Origin: Albimonas pacifica
GTDB taxonomy: Bacteria; Pseudomonadota; Alphaproteobacteria; Rhodobacterales; Rhodobacteraceae
Assembly: GCF_900113695.1 (NCBI RefSeq)
Contig: NZ_FOQH01000017.1
Coordinates: 1 to 38,001, forward strand
Length of the DNA stretch: 38,001 nt
Direction of reading: 5' to 3'
The notes beneath the pieces are model-generated. The model did no database searches and had not been told where the DNA came from. It worked only from the letters and a program-made list of their open reading frames with translations. This document shows, piece after piece, positions 15,828 to 24,196 of the stretch (position 1 is its first letter; every line of letters begins with the position of its first letter). The translations under genes were made by a program, and so were the position numbers.

Positions 15828-16951
15828 GTGGGCGTCTCGATCAGCGGCAGCGCCAGTTCGGTCCGGTTCGGCCCGTGCGTGAGTTCGATCCGGTCAGCGT
15901 CCGAGCGGACCTTCAGGAGGAGGTGGATCGGCGTGCCGAGGGCTACGCCCTTGCCGGGCGCGACGATAGAGAGCCGGAGCCCGAGAGCGTCCCATGCGGC
16001 GGCGGTGATCTCGCGGAAGACCGGCCCGGTCGGGTGGTCGATCATCAGGTGTCGGCCAAACCACACCGAGGGATCGGCGAACGGCGCGACGATGATGGAC
16101 GTCGCACCGGCGGTGACAGCGGCCTGCAGAACCAGTTCCCGGCCCCAGGTGGGCAGCCAGAAGGCGCGCTGGCGACCGCGCAGGGACAGCAACCAGCGCC
16201 TGCGGGTCAGCCGCCCGGGCCCCCGATCGATGAGCGTGATGGTCGACCGGCGCTGGACATGGGAGAGGACGGGTTCAAGCACGATGGGCCCGTAGCCGTT
16301 GTCGATGGCTTCCACGGTCTGGCCGAGCGTCTCTGCGAGCGGCTGGCGCAGGACGGCCGGATCGGTCAGCACGTCGAGCCCCTGGTGCTGGGGATAGGGG
16401 CTGGCAGCAGCGCTGCTGTCGCTGAGCCGGAGCGTAAAGCTCGCTGTGACCGTCCCGAGCCCTTGGCGGCGGCGGTCGATCTCGACGGGCCGCGCGAGGA
16501 AAGCGGTTCCGACCGGGGCCACGATGGCATGTACGAGACTGACCCGAGCGGCAGCGCTAAGCTCCAACCGGTCGGGCAGCACGGCGGCAATCTCGATCAG
16601 ATGCGCTCCGCCGCCATTGCCAGCGATGATGGCCAGTGCAGCGCCGTCGAAAGCGCCATCCGTCGCGTCGACGACGACCGTCATGTCAGTCTCATCGACC
16701 GGTGCCGTTGCCGGGCGTGCCAGATGCCAGAGCGGCAGGATCCAGTCGTCGAGCGGTCGGGCCCGGCCGAGTTCGGAAGCTTCAGCAAGCCCTGAGGCAT
16801 CGAGAAGATGCGAGAGGGTCAGCGTGGACCGTGGACTTGTGCGAAGCGCGATGCGCTGTTCGGCTGCCTCGGTGACCAGGACATCCGTCGACCATTCGAG
16901 CACTTCCGTGACCGGTGTTTGTACCGGGAAGGGCCAGAGCCGCTCAGGCAT
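15824..16951 (-). CDS. Distal tail/baseplate protein
   Basis: 375 aa, rich in predicted beta strands, with no signal or membrane segment. Motifs such as WPFPVQTPVTEVLEWSTDVL at the N-terminus and RRRWLLSLRGRQRAFWLPTW in the second half match uncharacterised tail proteins found directly after the tape measure in alphaproteobacterial phages. The gene overlaps the tape measure stop by eight bases and the next gene by four. A distal tail protein that closes the tube and anchors the hub is the likely role, from gene order. The fold cannot be confirmed by eye. Confidence 0.65.
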   Translation of the reverse strand: MPERLWPFPVQTPVTEVLEWSTDVLVTEAAEQRIALRTSPRSTLTLSHLLDASGLAEASELGRARPLDDWILPLWHLARPATAPVDETDMTVVVDATDGAFDGAALAIIAGNGGGAHLIEIAAVLPDRLELSAAARVSLVHAIVAPVGTAFLARPVEIDRRRQGLGTVTASFTLRLSDSSAAASPYPQHQGLDVLTDPAVLRQPLAETLGQTVEAIDNGYGPIVLEPVLSHVQRRSTITLIDRGPGRLTRRRWLLSLRGRQRAFWLPTWGRELVLQAAVTAGATSIIVAPFADPSVWFGRHLMIDHPTGPVFREITAAAWDALGLRLSIVAPGKGVALGTPIHLLLKVRSDADRIELTHGPNRTELALPLIETPT

Positions 16952-19427
16952 CCAGACCTCCCCGGTTGCGCCGGATCACGTTGACGATCAGCCGCTCGCC
17001 TGCGGGCGTCGCGAGGTAGTCCCCGACGATGGCGGGATCGAGCACGTTGACGATGCGGGTGGCGGACTGTGGTGCCGGGCCACTGCTGTTCGCCTCGACG
17101 CCAAGCCGCCCGCCCGGACCGCGCCGCAGGGGCAGGATCGCCTCCGGTCCAGCCTCGCCCATGAGCCCGATCCCCCGCGCGAAGGGAAACACCGTCGGTC
17201 GGTTGACAACGCCACCCCGGGCGAAGGCCGTGATCTCACCGGCCTGCGCGAAGGCCCCGCCCCTGGCAAAGCCGCCGATCCCGAAGAGCCCGCCGATGGC
17301 GCTCCCGATCCAGCCGAAGAGGCCGCCACCGCCCCCGGTGCCTGCGCCGGAGAAGGCGCGGAAGAGCGCGTCCTCGATCGGCTTGAAGGCCTGGTCGATC
17401 AGGCGGTTCGCGAGATTGCGCGCGATGCCGGCCACGGCGCCAGCGAAGGTCTGCCAGCTGAGCTCGCCCGACTTCAGCGCCTCCTTGATCGGGCCGGTGA
17501 TGTCTTCGGCCAGTCCCTTCGCGATCTCATGCGTGCGTTCCACCGCCGTCCGCGCCGCGTCCCAGGACTGGCGCGCGACATCGGCCGCCGTCTGCATGGC
17601 GCCGCCCGCGCGCCCGGCCGCCTCGGCGGTCTCGTCGAGCGCAGCGGCCGGTCCTGTACCGTCCTCGCCGGAAAGCGCGGCATCGAAGCGCTCTGCAGCG
17701 ACCGTCGCGCCATCGAGCGCCGTCTCGGCCTCCGTTCCAGTGTTGCTGACCGCGGCGCGAAGGGCGTCGAGCGCGGCCAGCGGCTGGAGCGCGCCGTCGG
17801 CCAGCGTGGCGGCCGTCTGACGCCAGGCCTCGGCCGAGGCCGCGGCATCGGTGGCGGCTGCCGTCAGTCCGAGATCAGGCACGGCGAGCGGGTTGTCGGC
17901 GAAGGCAGAGGCGAAGGCATCGCGCGCGGCCGTTGCGGCCTCGGTGGCCGCACCGGCGAAGCGGTTCTCGAGGCGGCCGAGATCGAGTTCCGCGATGACC
18001 CCGATCCGGCGCTCGACGCCGAGCGCTTCCAGTCCGGCATTCACACCCTCGATGAAACCGTTGATCCGGGTGACGACGCCGTTCAGCATCGCCTCGACGC
18101 CCTCGATCAGACTGTTCGCGGCCTGGAACGCCAGATCGCCTATGGCGGCTGGGAGCAAAGACCATACGGCCCTGATCGCCTCGAAGGCGCCCTCGAAGCT
18201 GTTCACGGCGGCATTGGCGAAGCCCACCACGGCCTCGATCGCGCCCTGCATGGCGGATGCCGCGGAGGCCTGAATGTCCGCAAAGGCTGCCATGGCCGAG
18301 GCTCCGACACTCGCTGCCCCCATGCCGATCCGGTCCCAGACCTCGCTTGCGAGATCGCCCAGAAGCGCCATCGCGTTGCCGAACCCGCCCGCGCCCGAGA
18401 CGAGGCGCGTAAACTGGTAGATCAGCTCGCCCGCGCCGACGATCAGCGCGCCGATGCCGGTGCGGATCAGTGCGCCGCGCAGGACGACCAGCGCTGTGGC
18501 GAGGCCGCGCACTGAGAGCGCCGCAGCGGCGAGACCTGCAACCCAGCGGCCAGCCAGGAAGGCTGCGAAGGTGGCAGCATAGGTCGTCAGGCGGCCGATG
18601 TTGTCGAAGAGGCCGCGGATCGCGATGCCAAGCGGCCCGGTGCGGCTGGCCACCGCCGCCATGGCGTTGGCGACGGCTTCCAGCGCAGGCGCTGCGGCGA
18701 CTGCGAGCTGGTTCGACAACCCGCGCCAGATCAGCCCGAGCCGGGAGATCGCGTCGTTCGTGCGCTCGATCTGGTCCGCGTCCTGCTCGGACACCACGAC
18801 GCCGAAGGCGCGCACGTCCTCGGTCGCCTGGCGGAGCGTCGCGGTGTCGATCCGCGACATGGCAATGGAGCCTTCCTCGCCGAAAAGCTGTCCCGCGACC
18901 GCCGCACGTTCGGCAACCGGCACGAAGCTCTCGATGGCGGCGTTGATGGCGCCCACCCGCTGGTCCAGTGGCAGGGCAATCAGGTCGTTGGCGGAAAGCC
19001 CGAGCCGGTCCAGCGCATCGGCGGCGGGACCGGTCCCGGCGGCGGCCTGGCTGAGACGGCGCGTCAGATCCTTGGTCGCCTGCTCGATGCCGGACATCGA
19101 CACGCCCGCCAGTTCGCCCGCGCGCTCCAGCGTCTGGATCGAGGCGACGGTAGTCCCGAGGGACTGGGCGAGCTTGGCCTGCGCATCCACCGTCTGAAGC
19201 CCGGAGCGGATCATCGCCACACCAGCGGCGGCGGCAGCTGCCACGGCGGCAGCGGCGGCCACGCGCACCCGGCGCGAGAAAGCAGCGAGCCGGGCGTTCG
19301 CCGCCTCCATCTCCCGGCTCAGCCGGCCGAAGCCGCGCGCACCAGCCTCGCCGACACCTTCCAGTTCGGCGCGCACCTGCCGTCCGCCCACGGCGGCGAG
19401 GCGGACAGAAACGCGCTTCTCAGCCAT
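16944..19427 (-). CDS. Tail tape measure protein
   Basis: 827 aa, alanine-rich and largely helical, with hydrophobic segments near 58-75 and in the 280-350 region. The C-terminal part has the typical lambda-type ending: GGGGGLFGWIGSAIGGLFGIGGFARGG, then FARGGVVNRPTVFPFARG and LMGEAGPEAILPL, marks of tape measure proteins. It sets tail length and is ejected during DNA entry. At roughly 0.15 nm per residue the tail would be about 120 nm. The ATG at 19427 overlaps the frameshift ORF by eight bases, as expected behind G/GT-type chaperones. Confidence 0.9.
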   Translation of the reverse strand: MAEKRVSVRLAAVGGRQVRAELEGVGEAGARGFGRLSREMEAANARLAAFSRRVRVAAAAAVAAAAAAGVAMIRSGLQTVDAQAKLAQSLGTTVASIQTLERAGELAGVSMSGIEQATKDLTRRLSQAAAGTGPAADALDRLGLSANDLIALPLDQRVGAINAAIESFVPVAERAAVAGQLFGEEGSIAMSRIDTATLRQATEDVRAFGVVVSEQDADQIERTNDAISRLGLIWRGLSNQLAVAAAPALEAVANAMAAVASRTGPLGIAIRGLFDNIGRLTTYAATFAAFLAGRWVAGLAAAALSVRGLATALVVLRGALIRTGIGALIVGAGELIYQFTRLVSGAGGFGNAMALLGDLASEVWDRIGMGAASVGASAMAAFADIQASAASAMQGAIEAVVGFANAAVNSFEGAFEAIRAVWSLLPAAIGDLAFQAANSLIEGVEAMLNGVVTRINGFIEGVNAGLEALGVERRIGVIAELDLGRLENRFAGAATEAATAARDAFASAFADNPLAVPDLGLTAAATDAAASAEAWRQTAATLADGALQPLAALDALRAAVSNTGTEAETALDGATVAAERFDAALSGEDGTGPAAALDETAEAAGRAGGAMQTAADVARQSWDAARTAVERTHEIAKGLAEDITGPIKEALKSGELSWQTFAGAVAGIARNLANRLIDQAFKPIEDALFRAFSGAGTGGGGGLFGWIGSAIGGLFGIGGFARGGAFAQAGEITAFARGGVVNRPTVFPFARGIGLMGEAGPEAILPLRRGPGGRLGVEANSSGPAPQSATRIVNVLDPAIVGDYLATPAGERLIVNVIRRNRGGLDA

Positions 19428-19740
19428 TGGAATGATCCATCTGTTCGTTGAGCTTGGCGACCATCACCGCCTCGATGACGGGCAGCAGTTCGGCCATGGC
19501 GAGCGGCGGCACGCCGAGGGCGTCGCCGAGGGCGAGCGCAGCACTCAGATCCCAGCCGATGACGGCGCCGGGCAGGACACGCAGCTGGCCGCCAAGGCGG
19601 CCGACCAGGTCCCAGACCTGCCAACCCTCCGGCGTTTCCGGACGGTTCAGCCGCGCCGGGCAGTCCGGGCAGGCTTGCGCACAGGCTTGGCAGTAGCGCT
19701 CGCCCCCGCCGAAGGACCAGTCGGCGAGAGCGCGGAGGCG
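19420..19740 (-). CDS. Tail assembly chaperone, -1 frameshift extension (GT-like)
   Basis: This is the second half of a protein made by -1 frameshifting from the 145-aa tail gene upstream. It has no usable start of its own. After the slip at 19740 the frame gives 106 residues, beginning RLRALADWSFGGGERYCQAC. It contains CxxCxxxCxxC (CQACAQACPDC), a possible zinc site, then a helical part ending in QMDHSNG, and stops inside the tape measure start. The fusion product would be 221 aa (115 + 106). In lambda, G and GT are both needed to assemble the tape measure; position and size fit here. A sequencing indel is unlikely because a complete frameshift signal is present. Confidence 0.85.
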   Translation of the reverse strand, partial: RLRALADWSFGGGERYCQACAQACPDCPARLNRPETPEGWQVWDLVGRLGGQLRVLPGAVIGWDLSAALALGDALGVPPLAMAELLPVIEAVMVAKLNEQMDHSNG

Positions 19741-20084
19741 TTTTTTTCCTGTTCCAGCAGCAGGCCCTTGGAGACGTAGGTCAGCTGGAAGGCCTCGAAG
19801 ATCGGCCAGACATCGAGCAGCGCATCGATGGCCTCGGGGCTCGGCTCGATGGGCTTGCCGTCCGCATCGCCGATGCCTTCCCAGGCGAGCACCGCCCGCC
19901 GCGCGAGAGCCTTGGCGAAGGCGACGGCGCGCTCCTCGTCAGAGGCCTCCTCGGGAACTGCCTCGATGGCTGGGTCGCTGCGCGTCGCCACCATCAGCGC
20001 GGTGGTCAGCGGGCGCAGCTGCACGCGGACGCCGGTAGCGAGATCGTGCCAGCGCGGAGCGTTGGTCAGGTCGAGAGCGAGCAT
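19647..20084 (-). CDS. Tail assembly chaperone, short form (G-like)
   Basis: 145 aa from ATG 20084, which shares a base with the tail-tube stop (TGATG). The protein is acidic and helical in its first 110 residues (LTNAPRWHDLATGVRVQLRPL...), and its C-terminus is low-complexity (SPTGPSAGASATAKPVRKPA). Most ribosomes should end here, and a minority shift at codons 114-115 to make the 221-aa fusion. Position between tail tube and tape measure and the frameshift signal identify it as the gpG equivalent. Sequence resemblance to lambda gpG is not visible. Confidence 0.8.
   Translation of the reverse strand: MLALDLTNAPRWHDLATGVRVQLRPLTTALMVATRSDPAIEAVPEEASDEERAVAFAKALARRAVLAWEGIGDADGKPIEPSPEAIDALLDVWPIFEAFQLTYVSKGLLLEQEKNASALSPTGPSAGASATAKPVRKPARTARRG
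19696..19746 (-). promoter_or_regulatory. Programmed -1 ribosomal frameshift signal: slippery heptamer plus hairpin
   Basis: On the minus strand, A AAA AAC (19746-19740) lies in the correct phase of the upstream gene (codons GAA AAA AAC). After a 6-base spacer comes a strong two-part hairpin. Its outer stem is GCGCTC (19733-19728) with GAGCGC (19701-19696). Its inner stem is CGCCGA (19726-19721) with TCGGCG (19712-19707), around an 8-base loop. Heptamer, spacer and stem are in the classic arrangement for efficient -1 frameshifting. Confidence 0.88.
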
Positions 20085-21025
20085 CAGTACACCTCTATGT
20101 CGTTGATCAGGGTTGCGGTGCACATCCGGCCGACCACGCTGTCGCGCGCCGCTTGCCAGTCGAACGTCGCCTGTACGCCCTGCGGCCCGGAGATCTCGAT
20201 CCGCGGGCGCGGCAGGTAGACGGCGTGCACCGTGAAGGTGAAGCTCTCGCCCGAGGGCAGGACGTAGGCGAACTCCATCTCGCAGGCCTCGCCATTGATC
20301 GCCTGCGTCACCAGCGTCTGGTCGGCGAAGCGCACCTCGATCCGGCCCGTCAGCGCCGCGATGGATGGGTCGGCGCCGTCGATGCGCCCGTCCGAGCGGA
20401 TCGTCTCGATCCGGTCGAGGTTGTTGGCATAGGTGATCTCGGCCGAGACGATGTTGCCAAGGGGCTGGCCGTTGCGCGTGATCGCCCCGTTGAAATGCCC
20501 GAAGCGCTGGAGAGCGATCTCGGCCAGCGTGCCAGCGGCAGAAGTCGTGGCGATGGCCTCGCCTTGGGCCACGAGGCTCGCGGCCGCGGTAAGAAGGCCT
20601 GAACGCTGCATCTGCCATGACAGTGTGTCGAGCATGCATCCCGAATACATCGCGAAGCGCGGCACCTCGGGCATGCCAGTCTCGATAGACATCGAGGGTA
20701 GCACCCAGCTGCCCGAGCGGAACTCGTGGCTGTAGGGCGCAGCGGTGCCAGTGGTGATCGGCTGGCCGAAGGCCGCCTTCAGCCAGAAGCCGAAGGCCTC
20801 CGCATCTATCGGCACGACGACATTGCCGTCGGCCGTCAGCGCGTCCTTGATCGGCGCCAGCGGATCGCGGCCGTAACCGAGCAGCTCGCTGTTCAGGAGC
20901 GGCTGCTCCGCCCCCAGCGTCGCGCTGGCGAACGGCATCCGCGTGAAGCCGCTGGCAGGTGGCGCTCCATAGGTCGTCTCGAACGCAAGCGCCATCTGCG
21001 CCCGCGCCCCCTGGGCTCGTGCCAT
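20084..21025 (-). CDS. Major tail tube protein
   Basis: 313 aa, beta-rich, with no signal peptide. It starts MARAQGARAQMALAFETTYG, with strong ribosome binding site GAGGAGA. The repeated pattern of polar strands and the sentence-like stretch FGFWLKAAFGQPITTG resemble phage tail tube proteins of Rhodobacterales siphophages. It precedes the chaperone pair and the tape measure, the usual place for the tube gene. Hexameric rings would stack to form the tail. Confidence 0.8.
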   Translation of the reverse strand: MARAQGARAQMALAFETTYGAPPASGFTRMPFASATLGAEQPLLNSELLGYGRDPLAPIKDALTADGNVVVPIDAEAFGFWLKAAFGQPITTGTAAPYSHEFRSGSWVLPSMSIETGMPEVPRFAMYSGCMLDTLSWQMQRSGLLTAAASLVAQGEAIATTSAAGTLAEIALQRFGHFNGAITRNGQPLGNIVSAEITYANNLDRIETIRSDGRIDGADPSIAALTGRIEVRFADQTLVTQAINGEACEMEFAYVLPSGESFTFTVHAVYLPRPRIEISGPQGVQATFDWQAARDSVVGRMCTATLINDIEVY

Positions 21026-21049
21026 GGTAGTCTCCTCGGGTTGTCGGGA

Positions 21050-21466
21050 TCAGCCGAGCGGATCGGCCGTGGAATAGTGCAGGATCACCGGGATCATGGC
21101 GGCCTTCAGGCTGGCTGCGCCCTCGACCGGCAGATCGACCGAGCGCGGGGCTTCCGCTTCGACCCAATCGCAGAGCCCGCCCAGTGTGCGGTCGGCGGCC
21201 AGTGCGGTGCCGATGCTGGCGGTCAGCGTGTCGAAAGCGGTGTCACGGTCGGCGCCTTGGACCATCGCCTCGATCTCGGCGCGGTGCTGGTAGTGGTAGG
21301 CGAGCGGCGAGAGCGTCACCTCGGGCTCTCCCGGCTCACCGTCGCGCAGGATCAGGAGCCCTTCTGCCGGCACGCGTTCGGGCAACACCTCGCCGCGCAG
21401 GGCGGTGGCGGGCAGCGCCGAGAGCCGCGCATGCAGCGCGGCGAGGATGGTTTCGCGAGTTGTCAT
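21050..21466 (-). CDS. Tail completion/terminator-like protein
   Basis: 138 aa. MTTRETILAALHARLSALP at the start and LPVEGAASLKAAMIPVILHYSTADPLG at the end match small alphaproteobacterial phage proteins that lie before the tail tube and are thought to cap the tail. The gene begins within the merR stop codon (ATGA, 21466-21463), so in this strain it is coupled to the mer regulator and not to another phage gene. Expression would depend on read-through from late phage transcription or from merR. Confidence 0.7.
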   Translation of the reverse strand: MTTRETILAALHARLSALPATALRGEVLPERVPAEGLLILRDGEPGEPEVTLSPLAYHYQHRAEIEAMVQGADRDTAFDTLTASIGTALAADRTLGGLCDWVEAEAPRSVDLPVEGAASLKAAMIPVILHYSTADPLG

Positions 21467-21888
21467 CGATCGGCCGGGTTGGAAATTGCATCGAGAACCG
21501 GACAGTCTGGAACGTCGGCGCCCGAACACCTGGATGCGGTTGCCGCGAGGACGGCTTCGATCCGCCTCAGATCCGCGATCCTGGCGCGAACGTCGGCAAG
21601 GTGGCGCTCGGTCCGGTCCCTGACCTCGGCGCAGGTCGGCGCAGCGCCGTCCTCCAGCCCTATGAGGCCCCGGATATCCTCCATCGGGAACCCGAGTTCC
21701 CGGGCGCGGAGGATGAAGCGCAGGCGCCGGACATGGATCGCCGAATAGATGCGGTATCCGGCGCCGGTCCGTGGCGGGTCGGGCAGAAGGCCGGTCTTTT
21801 CGTAATAGCGGATCGTCTCGATGTTGCAGCCGGTCGCTCGGGCCAGGTCGCCGCGCGTGAAGCCGCTCTCGCGCTCGTGATCGGTCAT
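21463..21888 (-). CDS. merR: Mercury-responsive transcription regulator MerR
   Basis: 141 aa. An N-terminal winged helix (FTRGDLARATGCNIETIRYYEKTGLL, residues 10-35) and a dimer helix lead to three mercury-binding cysteines, Cys86 (PTCAEV), Cys121 and Cys129 (SRCSGADVPDC), spaced as in MerR of Tn501. As a dimer it binds the operator at 21909-21923, represses without mercury, and underwinds the promoter when Hg(II) is bound. It is divergent from merTPA. Its stop codon overlaps the ATG of the phage tail gene, so its transcript has no terminator before the phage operon. Confidence 0.95.
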   Translation of the reverse strand: MTDHERESGFTRGDLARATGCNIETIRYYEKTGLLPDPPRTGAGYRIYSAIHVRRLRFILRARELGFPMEDIRGLIGLEDGAAPTCAEVRDRTERHLADVRARIADLRRIEAVLAATASRCSGADVPDCPVLDAISNPADR

Positions 21889-21902
21889 GGGCAGATTCCC
21901 TC

Positions 21903-21933
21903 TTGAGCCTGTAGTTGCTACAGACCTTACACC
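21903..21933 (+). promoter_or_regulatory. merT promoter and MerR operator
   Basis: TTGAGC (-35, 21903-21908) and TACACC (-10, 21928-21933) are separated by 19 bases, the over-long spacer typical of MerR-activated promoters. The spacer contains the dyad CTGTAG-TTG-CTACAG (21909-21923), the MerR binding site. It drives merTPA to the right; merR is read to the left from the same region. Confidence 0.85.
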
Positions 21934-21964
21934 CATCGTCAATCGCAGACGAGAGGTGCACGAT

Positions 21965-22354
21965 ATGGCGCTGACAGACGACAGAACGGATAGTGCGGGC
22001 GCGGATCGCCCGGCCCGCAGGGGCTGGCTGGCGGCGGGCGGGGTGCTGGGCGCAATCCTTGCCTCGGCCTGCTGCATCGGGCCGCTGGTGCTGCTGACGC
22101 TGGGCATCTCCGGCGCCTGGATCGGCAACCTGACCGCGCTGGAACCCTACAAGCCCATCTTCGCCGTGATCGCGTTCGGCTTCATCGGCGCGGGCTTCCG
22201 GCAGGTCTATTTCCGAAAACCGGTGGTCTGCGAGCCCGGCTCCTACTGCGCAAGCCCCGCCTCGACGCGGATCACCAAGGCCGCTCTCTGGGCCGCCCTC
22301 ATCCTCGTTCTTGCCGCGCTCACCATCGGCTGGTGGGCCCCGCTTCTCTACTGA
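21965..22354 (+). CDS. merT: Mercuric ion inner-membrane transporter MerT
   Basis: 129 aa with three predicted membrane helices (about 22-48, 64-84 and 103-127). The first carries the vicinal cysteines Cys36-Cys37 (ASACCIGP), which receive Hg(II) from MerP. Cys89 and Cys95 (VVCEPGSYCA) on the cytoplasmic loop pass it to MerA. The ATG at 21965 follows GAGAGG at a good distance. It is the first gene of the mercury-induced transcript, 17 bases before merP. Confidence 0.95.
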   Translation: MALTDDRTDSAGADRPARRGWLAAGGVLGAILASACCIGPLVLLTLGISGAWIGNLTALEPYKPIFAVIAFGFIGAGFRQVYFRKPVVCEPGSYCASPASTRITKAALWAALILVLAALTIGWWAPLLY

Positions 22355-22371
22355 CCCGAAAGGAAACGGCC

Positions 22372-22689
22372 ATGAAGAAGTTCCTCGCTGCCGCCTTGTT
22401 CGGTGCGCTCTCCGGTCTGACCGCTGTTGCGCCGATCACGGCCGCTCCTGCCACGGCGCAGACCGTCGCCGCCGAGCAGATTGTCGTTTTCGCGGTCGAC
22501 AACATGACTTGCGCTCTCTGCCCGATCACCGTGAAGCGCGCCATGGAGGGCGTCGCGGGCGTCCGCAGCGTCGAGATCGACTTCAACGCCCGCACCGCCA
22601 CGGTGATCTTCGATCCCGCCGCGACCAGCGCCGAGGTAATCGCGACCGCTTCGGCCAACGCGGGCTACCCGGCGCGCGTTTCGGGCTGA
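22372..22689 (+). CDS. merP: Periplasmic mercury-binding protein MerP
   Basis: 105 aa. A Sec signal peptide (MKKFLAAALFGALSGLTAVAPITAAPATA) probably ends near residue 29. The mature domain is a heavy-metal-associated fold with the Hg(II)-binding motif MTCALC (Cys47, Cys50), where the usual Gly before Met is Asn. It binds Hg(II) in the periplasm and hands it to MerT. The ribosome binding site AAAGGAAA stands before ATG 22372. Confidence 0.95.
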   Translation: MKKFLAAALFGALSGLTAVAPITAAPATAQTVAAEQIVVFAVDNMTCALCPITVKRAMEGVAGVRSVEIDFNARTATVIFDPAATSAEVIATASANAGYPARVSG

Positions 22690-22709
22690 ACCGATACCTG
22701 CTCAAGAAG

Positions 22710-24146
22710 ATGGATGACAGGATGAAAGACGACTGCTGCGCGCCCCTGCGCGACTTCGATCTCGCCGTGATCGGCGCTGGGTCGGCCGGGTTCTCGGCCG
22801 CGATCACCGCCGCCGACGGGGGCAAGCGCGTGGCCCTGATCGGCCATGGCACCATCGGCGGCACCTGCGTGAACGTCGGCTGCGTGCCCTCGAAGACGAT
22901 GATACGTGCTGCAGAGGCGCTGCATAGCGCCCGCGCGGCATCCCGGTTCCCGGGGCTGAGGGGGGAGGCGCAGGTTGCCGATTGGTCGGCTCTGGTCGCG
23001 GCCAAGGACGATCTTGTCGCGACGCTGCGGCAGAAGAAATACGCAGACCTGCTGCCGGGCTATGACAGCGTGACCTATATCGACGAGGGTCCGGCGCGGC
23101 TCGTCGAGGGCGGGGTCGAGGTTGGTGGGCGCAGGATCACGGCGCCCAGGATCATTGTCGCCACCGGCGGGCGGCCCGCCGTGCCGGCCATTGCCGGAAT
23201 CGACGCGATACCGACGCTCGACAGCACTCGGTTGCTCGACCTGGAGCTCCTTCCCGAAAGCGTGATCTTCCTCGGCGGCGGCTATATCGGCGTGGAGCTT
23301 GCGCAGATGATGGCGCGGTTGGGGGTGCGCGTCACCATCCTGTGCCGTTCGCGCCTCCTGCCGCAGGCCGAACCGGAGGTGTCCGAAGCCCTTGCCGGGA
23401 TCCTGCGCGCCGAGGGTGTCACGATTCTCGATCGCGTGACCTATGGCGCCGCGCGGCGCGACGGGGACGGCGGGGTGCTGAGCGTGACGCAGGACGGGGC
23501 CGCCCGCGACCTGCGGGCCGACCACCTCGTCCTGACGACGGGGCGGGTGCCCAACACCGAGGGGCTGGATCTGGCCGGGATGGGCATCGAGACCGACCGT
23601 CGCGGGTCCATCGTCGTCGGACCTGACATGGCTACCACGCGGCCCGGCGTTTATGCCGCCGGCGACGTCACCGACCGCGACCAGTTCGTCTATATGGCCG
23701 CCTATGGAGCGAAAATCGCGGTGATGAATGCGCTCGGGCTGGGATCGATGCGTTACGACAACGCCGCGATGCCCTGGGTGGTGTTCACCGACCCGCAAGT
23801 GGCGGGGGTGGGCCTGACCGAGGCGCAGGCCCGCGCGGCGGGCCACGAGGTCAAGACCAGCGTGCTTGCGCTCGAGAACGTGCCCCGCGCGCTTGCCGCC
23901 CGCGATACGCGGGGTCTGATCAAGTTGGTTGCGGATGCCGGGACCGACCGCTTGCTGGGCGGCGTGATCCTGGCACCGGAGGGGGCCGACAGCATCCAGA
24001 CGCTGGTGATGGCGCTGAAGGCCGGCATGACGACCCGGGCGCTCGGCGAGACGATCTTCCCCTACCTCACCACGGTCGAGGGCCTGAAACTCGCCGCGCA
24101 GACCTTCGACATGGACGTGGCAAAGCTGTCGTGCTGCGCCGGGTGA
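22710..24146 (+). CDS. merA: Mercuric reductase MerA
   Basis: 478 aa from ATG 22710; ATG 22722 is an alternative start. The FAD-binding motif GAGSAG (22-27) and redox pair Cys53/Cys58 (GGTCVNVGCVPSK) are followed by an NADPH-binding part (FLGGGYIGVELAQ), the second FAD motif (GVYAAGDVTD) and the dimerisation domain. The C-terminal vicinal cysteines Cys475-Cys476 (KLSCCAG) deliver Hg(II) to the active site. It reduces Hg(II) to volatile Hg(0) with NADPH in the cytoplasm. The N-terminal NmerA metal-binding domain of the longer form is absent, replaced by a short stretch with CC at residues 9-10. No merD, merE or merB follows. Confidence 0.95.
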   Translation: MDDRMKDDCCAPLRDFDLAVIGAGSAGFSAAITAADGGKRVALIGHGTIGGTCVNVGCVPSKTMIRAAEALHSARAASRFPGLRGEAQVADWSALVAAKDDLVATLRQKKYADLLPGYDSVTYIDEGPARLVEGGVEVGGRRITAPRIIVATGGRPAVPAIAGIDAIPTLDSTRLLDLELLPESVIFLGGGYIGVELAQMMARLGVRVTILCRSRLLPQAEPEVSEALAGILRAEGVTILDRVTYGAARRDGDGGVLSVTQDGAARDLRADHLVLTTGRVPNTEGLDLAGMGIETDRRGSIVVGPDMATTRPGVYAAGDVTDRDQFVYMAAYGAKIAVMNALGLGSMRYDNAAMPWVVFTDPQVAGVGLTEAQARAAGHEVKTSVLALENVPRALAARDTRGLIKLVADAGTDRLLGGVILAPEGADSIQTLVMALKAGMTTRALGETIFPYLTTVEGLKLAAQTFDMDVAKLSCCAG

Positions 24147-24196
24147 GGCGAGCCGTCGATCTCGGACATGCCGGGGCACAAGACGCGCCGAGGTGA

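Noticed and set aside
16446-18515. 689-codon plus-strand open frame across the tape measure gene
   Set aside because: Antisense of a confident tape measure gene; low-complexity Arg/Gly text without any motif.
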